Below, in pieces: positions 1 to 8,484 of a stretch of DNA of 36,795 nucleotides. Every line of letters starts with the position of its first letter. Position 1 is the stretch's first letter. Made by a program: the position numbers and the translations under genes. Origin of the DNA: Burkholderiales bacterium (GTDB taxonomy: Bacteria > Pseudomonadota > Gammaproteobacteria > Burkholderiales > Burkholderiaceae_F); assembly GCA_900290335.1 (NCBI GenBank), contig OKRD01000099.1:1-36795 (forward strand), given 5' to 3'. The notes below the pieces were generated by a model. That model had not been told where the DNA came from. It was given only the letters and a program-made list of their open reading frames with translations, and searched no databases.

Positions 1-94
1 GCCTGCAGTGACGTTCGGCACTTATGCAAATTGCCGGCGCCGGACACACTTCCTACCGTAGTCAAGCAAGGGTTCAACCGCACGGAGGAAGACC

Positions 95-325
95 ATGATC
101 ACCTCAATCCTCGGACGCCTCGCCACCCATACTCCGCAACTGGGCATCCTCGTCGTCCTGCCGCAGATGCTCACGATGACCTCGCTTGCCATCTCTTCGA
201 AAATGCTCACCCTGGCCCGCTTCCGTCATGGCCGCATCCTCCTGCACCTGATAGCGATGGTCGGCGATCGATCCGTTCGCTTCCACGTCGCGGGCATCGT
301 GCGCGAACTGCCCTGGGTCGCGTAG
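95..325 (+). CDS. small hypothetical protein (76 aa)
   Basis: A short reading frame with a strong ribosome binding site (GGAGGA, about 6 nt before the ATG), which is the main reason to believe it is translated. The product is 76 residues, rich in Leu, Ile, Met, Arg and His, with a moderately hydrophobic centre (LGILVVLPQMLTMTSLAISS) that could be one membrane segment. No family was recognised. It stands alone between the window edge and the end of the T6SS operon, which is transcribed towards it. It could be a stand-alone small membrane protein or a gene remnant. Antisense frames over the same stretch are open but have no comparable start signal. Confidence 0.4.
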   Translation: MITSILGRLATHTPQLGILVVLPQMLTMTSLAISSKMLTLARFRHGRILLHLIAMVGDRSVRFHVAGIVRELPWVA

Positions 326-429
326 GCCCCTGCTCTGTTTGGCCAAGTGCACGCGCCTGGTGAGTGCTTTTGCGCATTAGCTCGTCGGCCCGGCGTGGGA
401 CCCTTATTTGCCTTAGAACCGGCGTCCGG

Positions 430-1083
430 CTAGCCTTGGCGCGCGAGCAGCAATGTCAGGAAATCCTCGCCCCGCGGCAGGCCATCGAAGGTCGTGATTG
501 CGGCGCCCGCCGGATCATCGACGAACCAAGGCCACCACAGGCTCGATCCCTCCCCCGCGCCAGAGAGCACGGCCGCGACGCGCTGATCAAAGGACGCCGC
601 ACGACCCGCGAGCGCGGTCTGTTCGCCTTCACCCTCACGCAAAGCGGCATCGATGCAGTTTGCGCCACAAGTCGGATCCAGGGCACGCCGTCCCGTCGCC
701 ACGAACACGGCCCAGCAGCGCTGCGCAGCATCAACACTCGACTGGCCGGCGAGCGCGATCGTCAAGGGAAACTGGCGCCCAACCCTGTCAAAGCTGGGGA
801 TCCAGGCGCCGTACCAGCGGTGGTGGTCGATCGCCCCCGGCATCAGCGCAAAGCGCCAGATCGGCGCCTGCCGATAGGTGTCCTGCCATGCGCTGGCAAG
901 CGCAAGCTGGGCGTCTACCAGCTCGGTCGACAGCCAAGCGTCCCAATGTTCGACGAAGTTCGCAGGCAGGCGGCGCGTCACGAAGTCCCCGAGCGCGGGG
1001 ATCTTTCCGAACCAGCCGGCGAGGGCCGGCTCGGCATTCGGCTCGGATGCGCGTTCGACGCTCGCTGGTTCCGCTGGACTCAT
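430..1083 (-). CDS. tagF: T6SS-associated protein TagF
   Basis: This 217-residue protein matches the TagF family (BMA_A0400-type). It has the N-terminal signature GWFGKIPALGDFVTRRLP (about residues 23-40), followed by the WDAWLS segment, and a later GLPRGEDFLTLL. TagF proteins are known as post-translational repressors of type VI secretion, acting alongside the Thr phosphorylation pathway (PpkA/PppA/Fha) in Pseudomonas aeruginosa. It is the last gene of the operon. Its ATG overlaps the TGA of tssM in an ATGA arrangement, so translation is probably coupled. Some TagF proteins are fused to PppA, but here they are separate genes. Start chosen by the overlap and by the conserved N-terminus. The identification is firm; its regulatory role here is by family. 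Confidence 0.9.
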   Translation of the reverse strand: MSPAEPASVERASEPNAEPALAGWFGKIPALGDFVTRRLPANFVEHWDAWLSTELVDAQLALASAWQDTYRQAPIWRFALMPGAIDHHRWYGAWIPSFDRVGRQFPLTIALAGQSSVDAAQRCWAVFVATGRRALDPTCGANCIDAALREGEGEQTALAGRAASFDQRVAAVLSGAGEGSSLWWPWFVDDPAGAAITTFDGLPRGEDFLTLLLARQG

Positions 1084-4000
1084 GGGCCGGACGGACAGTC
1101 GAAACGTTCCAGGTCGGGCAGGCGAAAGGGATTGCCTCCAGCGTCGCTCTCGACTTCGAAGCTCGTACGCCGACCACCGACATTGAAGACCGCGCGAAAG
1201 CGCTGAGGCGACGCGGTGGCTTCGATCGCGACGCGGTCGAACAGGCGAAACAGGGCCCAGGGACCGCTGAATTCGGGCGCTACTGCACCCTCCGCGGCAG
1301 GCGTCACCGAGATGCGCGCGCCGCTGTGCGGGCCGGGCCAGCTCACGACCCGCGCCACCAGCGGACCATGGGCATAGGCGATCGTCTGACCGTCGATCTC
1401 GAGCTCGAAGTGATCGATGCTCGCGTCCATGTCTAGCGGCCGGAACGTCAGCCGCAATGCCGGCAGTGTGCGCCCGCGGGCAAAGAACACGTCGCGAATC
1501 CGCGCGGCCGCATGGAAACGCTCCAGGTCCGTCGCATCGAGCGCGGTGCCGCGATCGCGCACGATCCAGGGCTCGACGGAGGTGTCCACGTGCGACGCGA
1601 AGAATTGCCCGAACACCTCGTCAAACGCCGCCCCCGGTGCAAACAAGCGCGCGAAATCCGCGAGCGAGACCTCGCGCGAGGCACCGCGATCGAAGGGGTA
1701 GTGGCCCGGTACCAGCTGCCGGCACAACGGGCCGAGCCTTGCGCCAATTTGCCGGGAGAGCGCCGAGCCGCCAACGGACCCCGTCGGTGTGGCTCCCCGG
1801 GCCATCGCTGGCGGTTGGGCAAGCGCGGCCAGCGCCAGCAGGGCGGAGCGCAGCGGCTCGGGATCGCGCCGGGCATCGTCGCGGATGCGCTCGAGCCGGC
1901 TCATTGACGCCGCCGCATCGCCAGAGAGTCCGTTGGGAGCCCAGAGAGCGCGCAGCTCGTCGAACGACTTCAGTGCTGCGTCGAGCGGTGCGTGGCCGTC
2001 GGCGCCCGGCGAGACGAACTGTCGCAGTCTCTCGAATCGATCCGAGACCGGCACCGCGGCTTGCGCACCCTCCCCCGCTTGCGCCCGCGTGCCCAGCGTC
2101 GTCTGCCGCACGACGCTGCGCAGCAGCGTTGCGAGCGAGCCATCGGGCGCCCCCAGCAGCTGCGCCTGGTGCAGCGCTTCGTCCTTGCCCGCGGGACGCT
2201 TGACTTGCAGATCATCGAGGAAATCGCTCCATGCGCGGGCGTAATCGGCACGGTACGAAGACAAGACTTCGGCGGCGGACTGGCTCGATGCCAGCGCTGC
2301 CGATGCTTCATCGTTGGGCGCTGCGGCACCCAGCACCCACCGGGCCTCGGACGCGAGCTGTGCAGCGATGCCGGGGACGGCGTCGAGCACCCCATTGCGG
2401 TATGCCTCGAGGGTGTAGCGCCCCGGCACCGCCCGGGGCGCCGAGCGTCCGTCCGCGCCGACAAACAGCTGCGCGCTCCCCGCCCCGAGGGATGCGACTG
2501 TGAAGTCCTCGTAGGACGCGGTCCCCAGCATTGCCTTGAGCCGCGTCGCGACGCGCTGCGCGGGTCTCTGGCCGTTCAACCGGGCCCGCACCGAAGCCAC
2601 GACGGCCGGGTCGATGCTCGCGCCCGATCCCACCGCCCCCGCGTCCAGCAGCGCACCCAGGTGCTCGACCAGCTGGGTGCGTTCGGCCGGCGCAAGCGGC
2701 GGGTCCAGGCTCGAATCCCACTCATAGGTCACGAAGGCCTTGAGCGCGGCGGCGTCGAAGTGCGCCGGGTCGTTGAGCATCGCATAGGCCTTGAGAGCCT
2801 CGTACTGCAGGTTCACGTCGGCTCCGCCGTGCAGCAGGGCGTCGATGCCGCGCGCGATCTGGCCCAGCAGCGGCCCAAGCAGCATCCGGTCGTAGGCCTG
2901 TTGCGTCGCTGCCGCCATCTTTCTTCGCGCGCCGGCTCCCAGATCGAGTAGGGCTGAGGCCGGCGGTGACAAAGCGCGCTCGAGCGCCAGTTCCCGCATG
3001 GCGTTAAGCGCCGGCAACAGCGGCCTGGGGTCATAGTCCGTGCGCGTGGGCGGCGCCTCGACGAGCGGGCGAAACCGCGCCACCTCGCTGCCAAGCTGAA
3101 CGATTTGCTCGACGCTGCGCGAATATCCAATCACCCACCAGGCGGCGAGTACCACCGCGGCAAATTGCACGGCAACGAGCGACGCGAGCATCAGGCGCTC
3201 TTGCCATCGCTGGCGCGACGGCGTACGACCGGCGAGTTCGGCCTCGGCAAACACGACCTCGCCCAGCAAGCGGGAGAGAAAGAAGCTCTTACCGCTGTTC
3301 TGGTTTGGCGGCAGTATCCGCTGCTCCAGTCCCAGTTCGCGGCCCAGCGCGGACAGCGTCCGGTCGATCGGCGTTCCCTCCTGGGTGCCGCTGGTGAGAT
3401 AGACGCCGCGCAAACAGGCGCACGATGCGCGCTGCTGCTGGGTCTGAAGTCCGAAGGCACGGCGGACGAGCTCATCGAGCGGCTCGCGCAGACCGCGCAG
3501 CTGGCGCGGCAGCGCGAAGATCCTTGCCCTTCGTTGCGGATCACGCTCGGACTGCAGGCGATCGACCAGCCCTGCGGCCAGGCGCTCCGTCAACCGGTCG
3601 AAGGATGGCGCGAACTCGTCCGCGGCGGCGCCGGCCATAGACGCCGGGAAATCGAAGGTGGTTCCCCAGACCTGGTCGCGTTCGGATCGGTCAAAGTCGG
3701 AAAACCAGTCGACGAATCCGACCAGAAGATCGCACTTCGTCAGCAGCAGGTACACCGGCAGGCGCATCCCCAGCGCGGTCTGCAGCTCGCCTAAGCGTGC
3801 ACGCAGGATGTCCGCATGTTCGGCGAGCTGCGCGGCGTCGAAGCCGACGAGGTCGGTGATCGAGACGGCGACCAGGACACCGTTGAGCGGCCGGCGTGGC
3901 CGCGCCTCGCGCAGCAGGGACAGGAAGCTCTCCCAGGCCTGACGGTCGGCAACCCGGTCCGACTCGTGCGTCGTGTAGCGGCCGGCCGTGTCGATCAGCA

Positions 4001-4535
4001 CCGCGCGGTCGGTGAACCACCAGTCGCAGTTGCGCGTACCGCCGACGCCCTTGACGGAGCCGCGACCGAGCGTACCGGCCAGCGGGAAATGCAGCCCGGA
4101 ATTGAGCAGCGCCGTGGTTTTCCCGGCCCCCGGCGCGCCGATGATCATGTACCAGGGGAGCTGATACAGGTACTGGCGTCCGAACTTCCACGATAGCGAG
4201 GACCAGAATCCGCCGCGCCCGCCAAAACGGGCGTGGCGCAAGGTATCGAGCGCGGCGGTAAAGCGCGCGCGCAGCTGCGCGGCCTCGGCCGTTGCCTGCG
4301 GCACCGGCGCCGGGCTCAGGCGCGCGACGACGCGCTCGTTGTTGCGCCGCGCACGCCAAGAGCTCCACAGCTTTTGTAGCAGGTACTGCAGGGCAAATGC
4401 TGCGGCCACGAGAACGCGTGCCTGCGGCGAGGCGAGCGGCGCCACACCGCCGATGGTCAGCAGCGGCCCGGCAAACCAGACCAGCAGCGAAAATGCCAGC
4501 AGGCCCAGCACCGCGAACAGCCACGGGCGCAGCAT
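1080..4535 (-). CDS. tssM: T6SS inner-membrane complex protein TssM (IcmF/VasK)
   Basis: TssM is the large inner-membrane component of the T6SS membrane complex, bridging TssL to the lipoprotein TssJ. The product is about 1151 aa, the usual length. It begins with two hydrophobic segments (residues about 3-30 and 40-56). A cytoplasmic NTPase-like domain follows with an intact Walker A (GAPGAGKTT, about 133-141) and a Walker B-like AVLIDTAGRYT. After this come the IcmF-related region, a third membrane segment (LVAVQFAAVVLAAWWVIGY) and a long periplasmic part with the C-terminal TssJ-binding domain. The open frame extends further upstream to 5165, but that extension is an Arg/Ala-rich shadow of tssL. 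The ATG at 4535 shares one base with the tssL stop (TGATG) and begins a proper membrane anchor. Walker A is degenerate in some homologues but intact here. Confidence 0.95.
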   Translation of the reverse strand: MLRPWLFAVLGLLAFSLLVWFAGPLLTIGGVAPLASPQARVLVAAAFALQYLLQKLWSSWRARRNNERVVARLSPAPVPQATAEAAQLRARFTAALDTLRHARFGGRGGFWSSLSWKFGRQYLYQLPWYMIIGAPGAGKTTALLNSGLHFPLAGTLGRGSVKGVGGTRNCDWWFTDRAVLIDTAGRYTTHESDRVADRQAWESFLSLLREARPRRPLNGVLVAVSITDLVGFDAAQLAEHADILRARLGELQTALGMRLPVYLLLTKCDLLVGFVDWFSDFDRSERDQVWGTTFDFPASMAGAAADEFAPSFDRLTERLAAGLVDRLQSERDPQRRARIFALPRQLRGLREPLDELVRRAFGLQTQQQRASCACLRGVYLTSGTQEGTPIDRTLSALGRELGLEQRILPPNQNSGKSFFLSRLLGEVVFAEAELAGRTPSRQRWQERLMLASLVAVQFAAVVLAAWWVIGYSRSVEQIVQLGSEVARFRPLVEAPPTRTDYDPRPLLPALNAMRELALERALSPPASALLDLGAGARRKMAAATQQAYDRMLLGPLLGQIARGIDALLHGGADVNLQYEALKAYAMLNDPAHFDAAALKAFVTYEWDSSLDPPLAPAERTQLVEHLGALLDAGAVGSGASIDPAVVASVRARLNGQRPAQRVATRLKAMLGTASYEDFTVASLGAGSAQLFVGADGRSAPRAVPGRYTLEAYRNGVLDAVPGIAAQLASEARWVLGAAAPNDEASAALASSQSAAEVLSSYRADYARAWSDFLDDLQVKRPAGKDEALHQAQLLGAPDGSLATLLRSVVRQTTLGTRAQAGEGAQAAVPVSDRFERLRQFVSPGADGHAPLDAALKSFDELRALWAPNGLSGDAAASMSRLERIRDDARRDPEPLRSALLALAALAQPPAMARGATPTGSVGGSALSRQIGARLGPLCRQLVPGHYPFDRGASREVSLADFARLFAPGAAFDEVFGQFFASHVDTSVEPWIVRDRGTALDATDLERFHAAARIRDVFFARGRTLPALRLTFRPLDMDASIDHFELEIDGQTIAYAHGPLVARVVSWPGPHSGARISVTPAAEGAVAPEFSGPWALFRLFDRVAIEATASPQRFRAVFNVGGRRTSFEVESDAGGNPFRLPDLERFDCPSGP

Positions 4536-5704
4536 CAGCGCCCCACCAGCAAGACGATCTCGATCCGGCCGTTGCCATGCTCGCTGCGCACCGGGTCGGC
4601 GGCGGGCAGCGGTTCGGTATCGGCGCGGCCGTCGTAGCCCAGCCGGCCGGCCTCGACGCCGAAGCCGCGCAAGGCATCGTGCACGGCAAGCGCACGCTCG
4701 ACCGACAAGTCCCAGTCCGACGGGTAGCGCGCCGATCGGGGCGCCTTCCCATCCGTGTGTCCCAGAACCAGGACGCGTCCAGGCGTGTTGCGCAGAGCGC
4801 CCGCGACCGCCCGCAGCGGCGCGAGGCCCGCGGGCAGTAGTGTCGCGGTGCCCGGCTCGAAGAGACCCACATCGGGAATCAGCACTACGCTGCGGTCGAT
4901 CTCTTCGCGCAGCACGAGCTGCCGACTCGCGAGCTGCATGGAGGACAAGCCAGCGAGCCGAGCCTGCGGCGCGGGCAATGGGTGAGGCGTCGTCGCGGCC
5001 GGCCGCAAGGCCGCGATCTGCGCGTAGACCCGATCGGAGCGCGCTCCCAGCAAAAGTACCAGCGCCAAATACAGCATCGCCAGCAGCGCCGCCGCCACCG
5101 CGCTCATCACCCAGAGCGGCAGCCAGCTCGCGAGCGCGCTGCTGCGACCCACCGCGGCTCGCCATTGCGCCGACAGAACCCGCCCGGCACCCGGGGCCTC
5201 GGCGCGCAGCCGTGCGGCCAGCTGGGCGCGGATCCGGACAAGTTCCTCGCCGGTAGCTGCTGCGCCGCGTCCCTCGGGGCCCAATGCGAGCGCGGCGCCC
5301 GTGAGCTCCAGCAGATCACGGTCCGCCGCGCCGTCGGTGGATATCGCACGCGCCACGCGCAGCAAGGCAGGATCCGGACCCTCCTTCCCGTCTTGCCCCT
5401 GCCAAGCCGGCAGCGAAGTCTGCAGCGGCTCCCATCCGGCGTCCGCGCCCCAGGGCATCGAGCGCACCACGTCGTCGATCAGCGCGCTCAGCACTGCCTG
5501 GGCCCTGGCAAGCGTGGCCTTGCCGACACCGCGAGCGAACGTGCGCATTTCGAACTCGCGCAGCAGCTGGGCGATCTTGGCGCGCAAGCGGGGAAGGTCG
5601 GCCACCGCCGCGGTTACACGCAGTTCGGGGGCCAGCGCAAGCACTGCGTCGGCCTCGATCAAGAGCGCATTGGCGTCGCGGCCACGGGGCGAAGGCGTCG
5701 ACAT
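4535..5704 (-). CDS. tssL: T6SS protein TssL (DotU/ImpK) with C-terminal OmpA domain
   Basis: TssL is a tail-anchored inner-membrane protein of the T6SS membrane complex. The 389-aa product has a cytoplasmic DotU domain (about residues 10-185), one membrane helix (about 194-220) and a periplasmic OmpA-like peptidoglycan-binding domain (about 280-389). The OmpA domain shows GHTDGKA, SDWDLSVERA and the terminal GRIEIVLL strand, so this is the extended form that carries its own cell-wall anchor. The DotU part is somewhat divergent: the usual GFEG(R/K)Y motif reads GPEGRG. ATG at 5704 gives 389 aa. A GTG at 5746, only 2 nt from the tssJ stop, would add 14 residues; neither start has a strong RBS. 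The stop overlaps the tssM start. Confidence 0.92.
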   Translation of the reverse strand: MSTPSPRGRDANALLIEADAVLALAPELRVTAAVADLPRLRAKIAQLLREFEMRTFARGVGKATLARAQAVLSALIDDVVRSMPWGADAGWEPLQTSLPAWQGQDGKEGPDPALLRVARAISTDGAADRDLLELTGAALALGPEGRGAAATGEELVRIRAQLAARLRAEAPGAGRVLSAQWRAAVGRSSALASWLPLWVMSAVAAALLAMLYLALVLLLGARSDRVYAQIAALRPAATTPHPLPAPQARLAGLSSMQLASRQLVLREEIDRSVVLIPDVGLFEPGTATLLPAGLAPLRAVAGALRNTPGRVLVLGHTDGKAPRSARYPSDWDLSVERALAVHDALRGFGVEAGRLGYDGRADTEPLPAADPVRSEHGNGRIEIVLLVGR

Positions 5705-5748
5705 GGGTGGCCCGATGGGTGTTCGTGATCGCCCGGCAAGTGGCACAG

Positions 5749-6294
5749 CTAGGGACGGCCGGGATCGACCGTCGCGAGGCGGATCTTGTCGGCGTCCAGG
5801 TCGATGAGCAGCAAATTGCGCGTCCCCGGCGTCAGCGGGACGAGCAAATGCCAGGTCGCGCCGTCGAGCTCGCGGAAGGCCGCGGCCACGCCGAGCGCCC
5901 GCACCTGGGAAGCCAGGGCGCGGTCTCGATGCTGGATTTCTCCCGGCCGGAGCACGAACTCTTCTTGCGCCACCATGTCATCGCCAAGCGCTTGCGCGGG
6001 GCGCTCGAACAGAGCGGAATAATCCGCTTGCGCAAAAGCCTTGCCCGACTTCAGATCGAAGATCCGCACCACCACCGGCGAGGCGCGTCCTTGCGCGTTG
6101 GGATTGACGCTGGGGCCGCCCACGATGGTCAACTCCAGCGCGGTCATCGCGCTCGCGCCCCCGCCGGCGGGCAGCGGCGCGGGCGATGCCGGCAGCTGCG
6201 CCGGCGCGGAGCGACCGTACAGCAAGAGCGTAGCAAGCAGGGCAACGACCCCCGCGCCTGCAAGGCTCCAGTGGACGCGACGTTGCTGGATCAT
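5749..6294 (-). CDS. tssJ: T6SS TssJ-like protein without lipobox
   Basis: A 181-aa protein with an N-terminal hydrophobic segment (about residues 10-26) and an Ala/Pro-rich linker. A TssJ-like beta-sandwich follows, with LTIVGGPSVNPNAQGRASPVVVRIFDLK, the YSALFERP region, and a FVLRPGE segment as in SciN/TssJ lipoproteins. TssJ is normally an outer-membrane lipoprotein that contacts the TssM periplasmic domain. Here no cysteine occurs in or after the signal-like segment, so it cannot be lipidated in the usual way and may stay anchored in the inner membrane by its N-terminal helix. The ATG overlaps the pppA stop (ATGA). It sits next to tssL and tssM; tssK, often found between tssJ and tssL, is missing. 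Family call is good; the missing lipid anchor is read directly from sequence. Confidence 0.85.
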   Translation of the reverse strand: MIQQRRVHWSLAGAGVVALLATLLLYGRSAPAQLPASPAPLPAGGGASAMTALELTIVGGPSVNPNAQGRASPVVVRIFDLKSGKAFAQADYSALFERPAQALGDDMVAQEEFVLRPGEIQHRDRALASQVRALGVAAAFRELDGATWHLLVPLTPGTRNLLLIDLDADKIRLATVDPGRP

Positions 6295-7121
6295 GACTGG
6301 TGGTCTGCGTGCCCGCGATCCGCCTGCGGCACCGCTGAGGTCTCGTCGTGGGGCGCCCTGGCGTCGCGCCGCTCGCCGATCCAGCAGCCGATCGCCGAAT
6401 AGTTGTCCTGCTTGGCATCGGCACGTTCGCGTGTCGCATCGGCCATCGAGTCGAGCCAGTCCTCGGGGGTCGAGGCGCGCGCCAGCAAGCGGCCGATCAG
6501 CACCTCGTCGAGTCCGTCCCACCAGCCATCGCTGCACAGCAAGAAGGCGTCGGCCTCGCGCAGCTCCAGCGGCCCCGCGACGTGCGGCTCGATCTCCTCC
6601 TCGGAGCCCATCGCCGCCAGCAGCAGTCCGCGGTGCGCAACGTCCTGTGTGCGTGCTGGATCGACGACACCCGCATCGAGCATCCATTGCAGGAGGCTGT
6701 CGTCGCGAGTCATCGCCAAGACTCGTCCGTCGCGCCAGAGGTACAGTCGCGAGTCGCCGACATGGCCCCACAGCGCCAGGCCGGTCGTGGTGTCGATCAT
6801 CAGCGCCACCACGGTGGCGTGCATGGCGGACACCAGGTCGATCGCGCCGCGGCTGCGCTGGGCCGCGACGACCGCATCGTGCGCATCGAGCAGCAGTTCC
6901 GCCAAATCCCTGGCATCGACCGGAGGACGGCTGCGAAAGCCCGCCAGGATCCGGTCAACGACCAGGCGCGAGGCCAGCGCCCCGTCGCTGTGACCGCCGG
7001 CACCGTCGGAGAGCACCAGGCACCAGTGCCCTGGCACCTGGTCGACGCCGATGCAGTCCTCGTTGCGCGCGCGCGCGCCGATGCACGAGCGCTGACAAAC
7101 TTGTACCGCGAGCGGACTCAC
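6291..7121 (-). CDS. pppA: PP2C-type Ser/Thr phosphatase PppA of the T6SS
   Basis: A metal-dependent PPM/PP2C phosphatase of about 276 aa. Motifs in order are RNEDCIGV (metal-binding Asp region, about residues 19-26), LVLSDGAGGHSDGALAS (about 35-51, metal-binding Asp and Gly), LWGHVGDSRLYLWRDG, LLCSDGWWDGL and KQDNYSAI near the end, so the catalytic set looks complete. In T6SS clusters PppA removes phosphate from Thr residues of Fha (TagH), opposing the kinase PpkA. Start is a GTG overlapping the tagH stop (GTGA), and the end overlaps tssJ (ATGA). No PpkA kinase is encoded in this operon; the Ser/Thr kinase at 22775-24292 is the only candidate in the window, and pairing the two is inference. 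Confidence 0.92.
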   Translation of the reverse strand: MSPLAVQVCQRSCIGARARNEDCIGVDQVPGHWCLVLSDGAGGHSDGALASRLVVDRILAGFRSRPPVDARDLAELLLDAHDAVVAAQRSRGAIDLVSAMHATVVALMIDTTTGLALWGHVGDSRLYLWRDGRVLAMTRDDSLLQWMLDAGVVDPARTQDVAHRGLLLAAMGSEEEIEPHVAGPLELREADAFLLCSDGWWDGLDEVLIGRLLARASTPEDWLDSMADATRERADAKQDNYSAIGCWIGERRDARAPHDETSAVPQADRGHADHQS

Positions 7122-8287
7122 TTGGGCGGTTCCTTGGCCGCTGGCGCTGGGCGCCCGCCCCCCTGCGCAGCGGCCTCCAGGCGGCGGACCTGCTCCTCGT
7201 AGGCCTCGCGAAAAGCCTCGCCGAACAGCCGGTTAAAGTCGTCCTGCGCCTCTTCGCGCAGCGACCGGTAATGCTCGAGGTACAGCTCCCAGAGGCGGGC
7301 CCGGCGGTGCGCCGGTACCAGCGAGTCGAGCATCGACCTGCCGCTGAGTTGCCCCTCGAGCTGCGCGGGATCGAAGCGGTCCAGCACCGCATCCAGGGCG
7401 GCTCGCATCCCGGCCATGACTCCGATCTGGTGCGATTGCAGATCGATCAGCGCGTCGCGCAGCGCCGACGGGCCCGCCAGAAACCCGCGTGCCGGCGGCT
7501 GCAGCAGCAGCTGCAGCGCGACGGCCGCATCCGGCGAGAACTTCAACGGATTGTTGCCGCGGACCTGGATCATCGTCACTTCCGCCTGCATCTCGCTCTT
7601 GGCAACCGCGCGCATGGCCACCAGGCGGTGGATCCCTTCGACCGCGATCTTCATCATCGCGCCGATGGCACTGAGCAATTCCGGCGAAGGACCGTTGGGC
7701 AACGGCAGTTCGACACCGGCGCCTTCGACAAAGCCTTGCCACAAGGCCTCGCCGCTGACCGCTGTACCCGCTCCGGGGGCCGAGGGCCGCGGCCGCGCCG
7801 CAGCCTTGCGCGGGCCCGCCTCGGGAGGTCGCTCGGCCTCCGCCGCCGGTCGGGCGGCGGCAGCACCCGCGGCCGGCGGTGCGCTGGCCGGCGGTGCGCT
7901 GGCCGGCGCTGGCCGGTCGATGGGCAGGGGCTCGGTGCGCCCGCGCAAAATCGTCGCGCTGGTCTCGTCGCTCTCGAAGGCGACCACCAGCTTGTAGCCA
8001 CCGATCCCCAGTTCATCGCCATCGTGCAGCGCGACCCGCATTCCGGAACTCAGCGCCCGCCCGTTGTGCAGGATCGGGTTTGCTGCGCTGACGTTCTCGA
8101 TCCAGTAACCCTCATCGCCATGGACGACCTGTGCCTGAACGCGAGAAATCATCCGCTCGGGATCGGGCAGGGTAAAGGTGACGTTGTCCGATCGTCCAAT
8201 CTGGCCGCCGCGTTCATCGAAGCGGCCGATAAGCGGACGGCTGAGCGGCTTCTCATTGAGCGAGGTGGCACGAAGAACGAGGCTCAT
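7118..8287 (-). CDS. tagH: T6SS FHA-domain protein TagH (Fha/ImpI)
   Basis: This 389-aa protein opens the T6SS operon. An N-terminal FHA domain spans about residues 1-100. The phosphothreonine-binding set is partly visible: GR at 31-32, SR at 48-49 and NG at 75-76. The His of the usual SRxH is Gln (SRVQ). A low-complexity Ala/Pro linker with a small internal repeat (PPASAPPA) follows at about 125-180. The C-terminal ImpI/FhaC-type domain has LWQGFVEGAGVELP, FSPDAAVALQLLLQPP and FNRLFGEAFREAYEEQ. TagH/Fha proteins scaffold the T6SS when phosphorylated. The ATG is followed by a conserved-looking FHA start. Upstream, 8381-8416 holds three AGTCA half-sites related to the Tad promoter boxes. Confidence 0.9.
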   Translation of the reverse strand: MSLVLRATSLNEKPLSRPLIGRFDERGGQIGRSDNVTFTLPDPERMISRVQAQVVHGDEGYWIENVSAANPILHNGRALSSGMRVALHDGDELGIGGYKLVVAFESDETSATILRGRTEPLPIDRPAPASAPPASAPPAAGAAAARPAAEAERPPEAGPRKAAARPRPSAPGAGTAVSGEALWQGFVEGAGVELPLPNGPSPELLSAIGAMMKIAVEGIHRLVAMRAVAKSEMQAEVTMIQVRGNNPLKFSPDAAVALQLLLQPPARGFLAGPSALRDALIDLQSHQIGVMAGMRAALDAVLDRFDPAQLEGQLSGRSMLDSLVPAHRRARLWELYLEHYRSLREEAQDDFNRLFGEAFREAYEEQVRRLEAAAQGGGRPAPAAKEPPK

Positions 8288-8380
8288 GACTTATTCACGA
8301 TCTTGAGTAGACTTTTTCGGCGGCACGCGTGCCGCAGGGCGCCGGCGAGCAAGTAAACCGTCCAAGCGTGCGGGCGCGCA

Positions 8381-8416
8381 AGTCACTAAAGTCACATCCG
8401 CCAGTCATATCCGCCA
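8381..8416. promoter_or_regulatory. cluster of AGTCA half-sites and 13-bp tandem repeat upstream of tagH
   Basis: Three AGTCA half-sites lie at 8381, 8390 and 8403. The last two begin a near-perfect 13-bp tandem repeat (GTCACATCCGCCA at 8391 and GTCATATCCGCCA at 8404). Read on the minus strand this gives TGTGACTTTAGTGACT about 100 nt before the tagH ATG, close in sequence and distance to the box before flp. The downstream GATTS element of the Tad promoters is not found at the matching offset, so this is a related operator at best. It is the only notable signal in the 197-nt gap between the kinase gene and tagH. Confidence 0.4.
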
Positions 8417-8484
8417 ATTGGCCCGGCCCGTTTCGTGTTGCAGTACAGCACGGGCTGGCATTGCTCCAATGTGCACTTGTCATC

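Noticed and set aside
4536-5165. Long N-terminal extension of the tssM frame
   Set aside because: It is Arg/Ala-rich and lies fully over tssL in another frame; the ATG at 4535 gives a normal TssM with its membrane anchor and overlaps the tssL stop.
7870-7915. Short repeat of GGCCGGCGGTGCGCT in tagH as a mobile or CRISPR-like repeat
   Set aside because: It encodes the Ala/Pro linker of TagH, so it is an in-frame protein repeat.
6041-8356. 771-aa plus-strand open frame antisense to tssJ, pppA and tagH
   Set aside because: No recognisable domain and shadow composition; the minus-strand genes are clear families in overlapping order.
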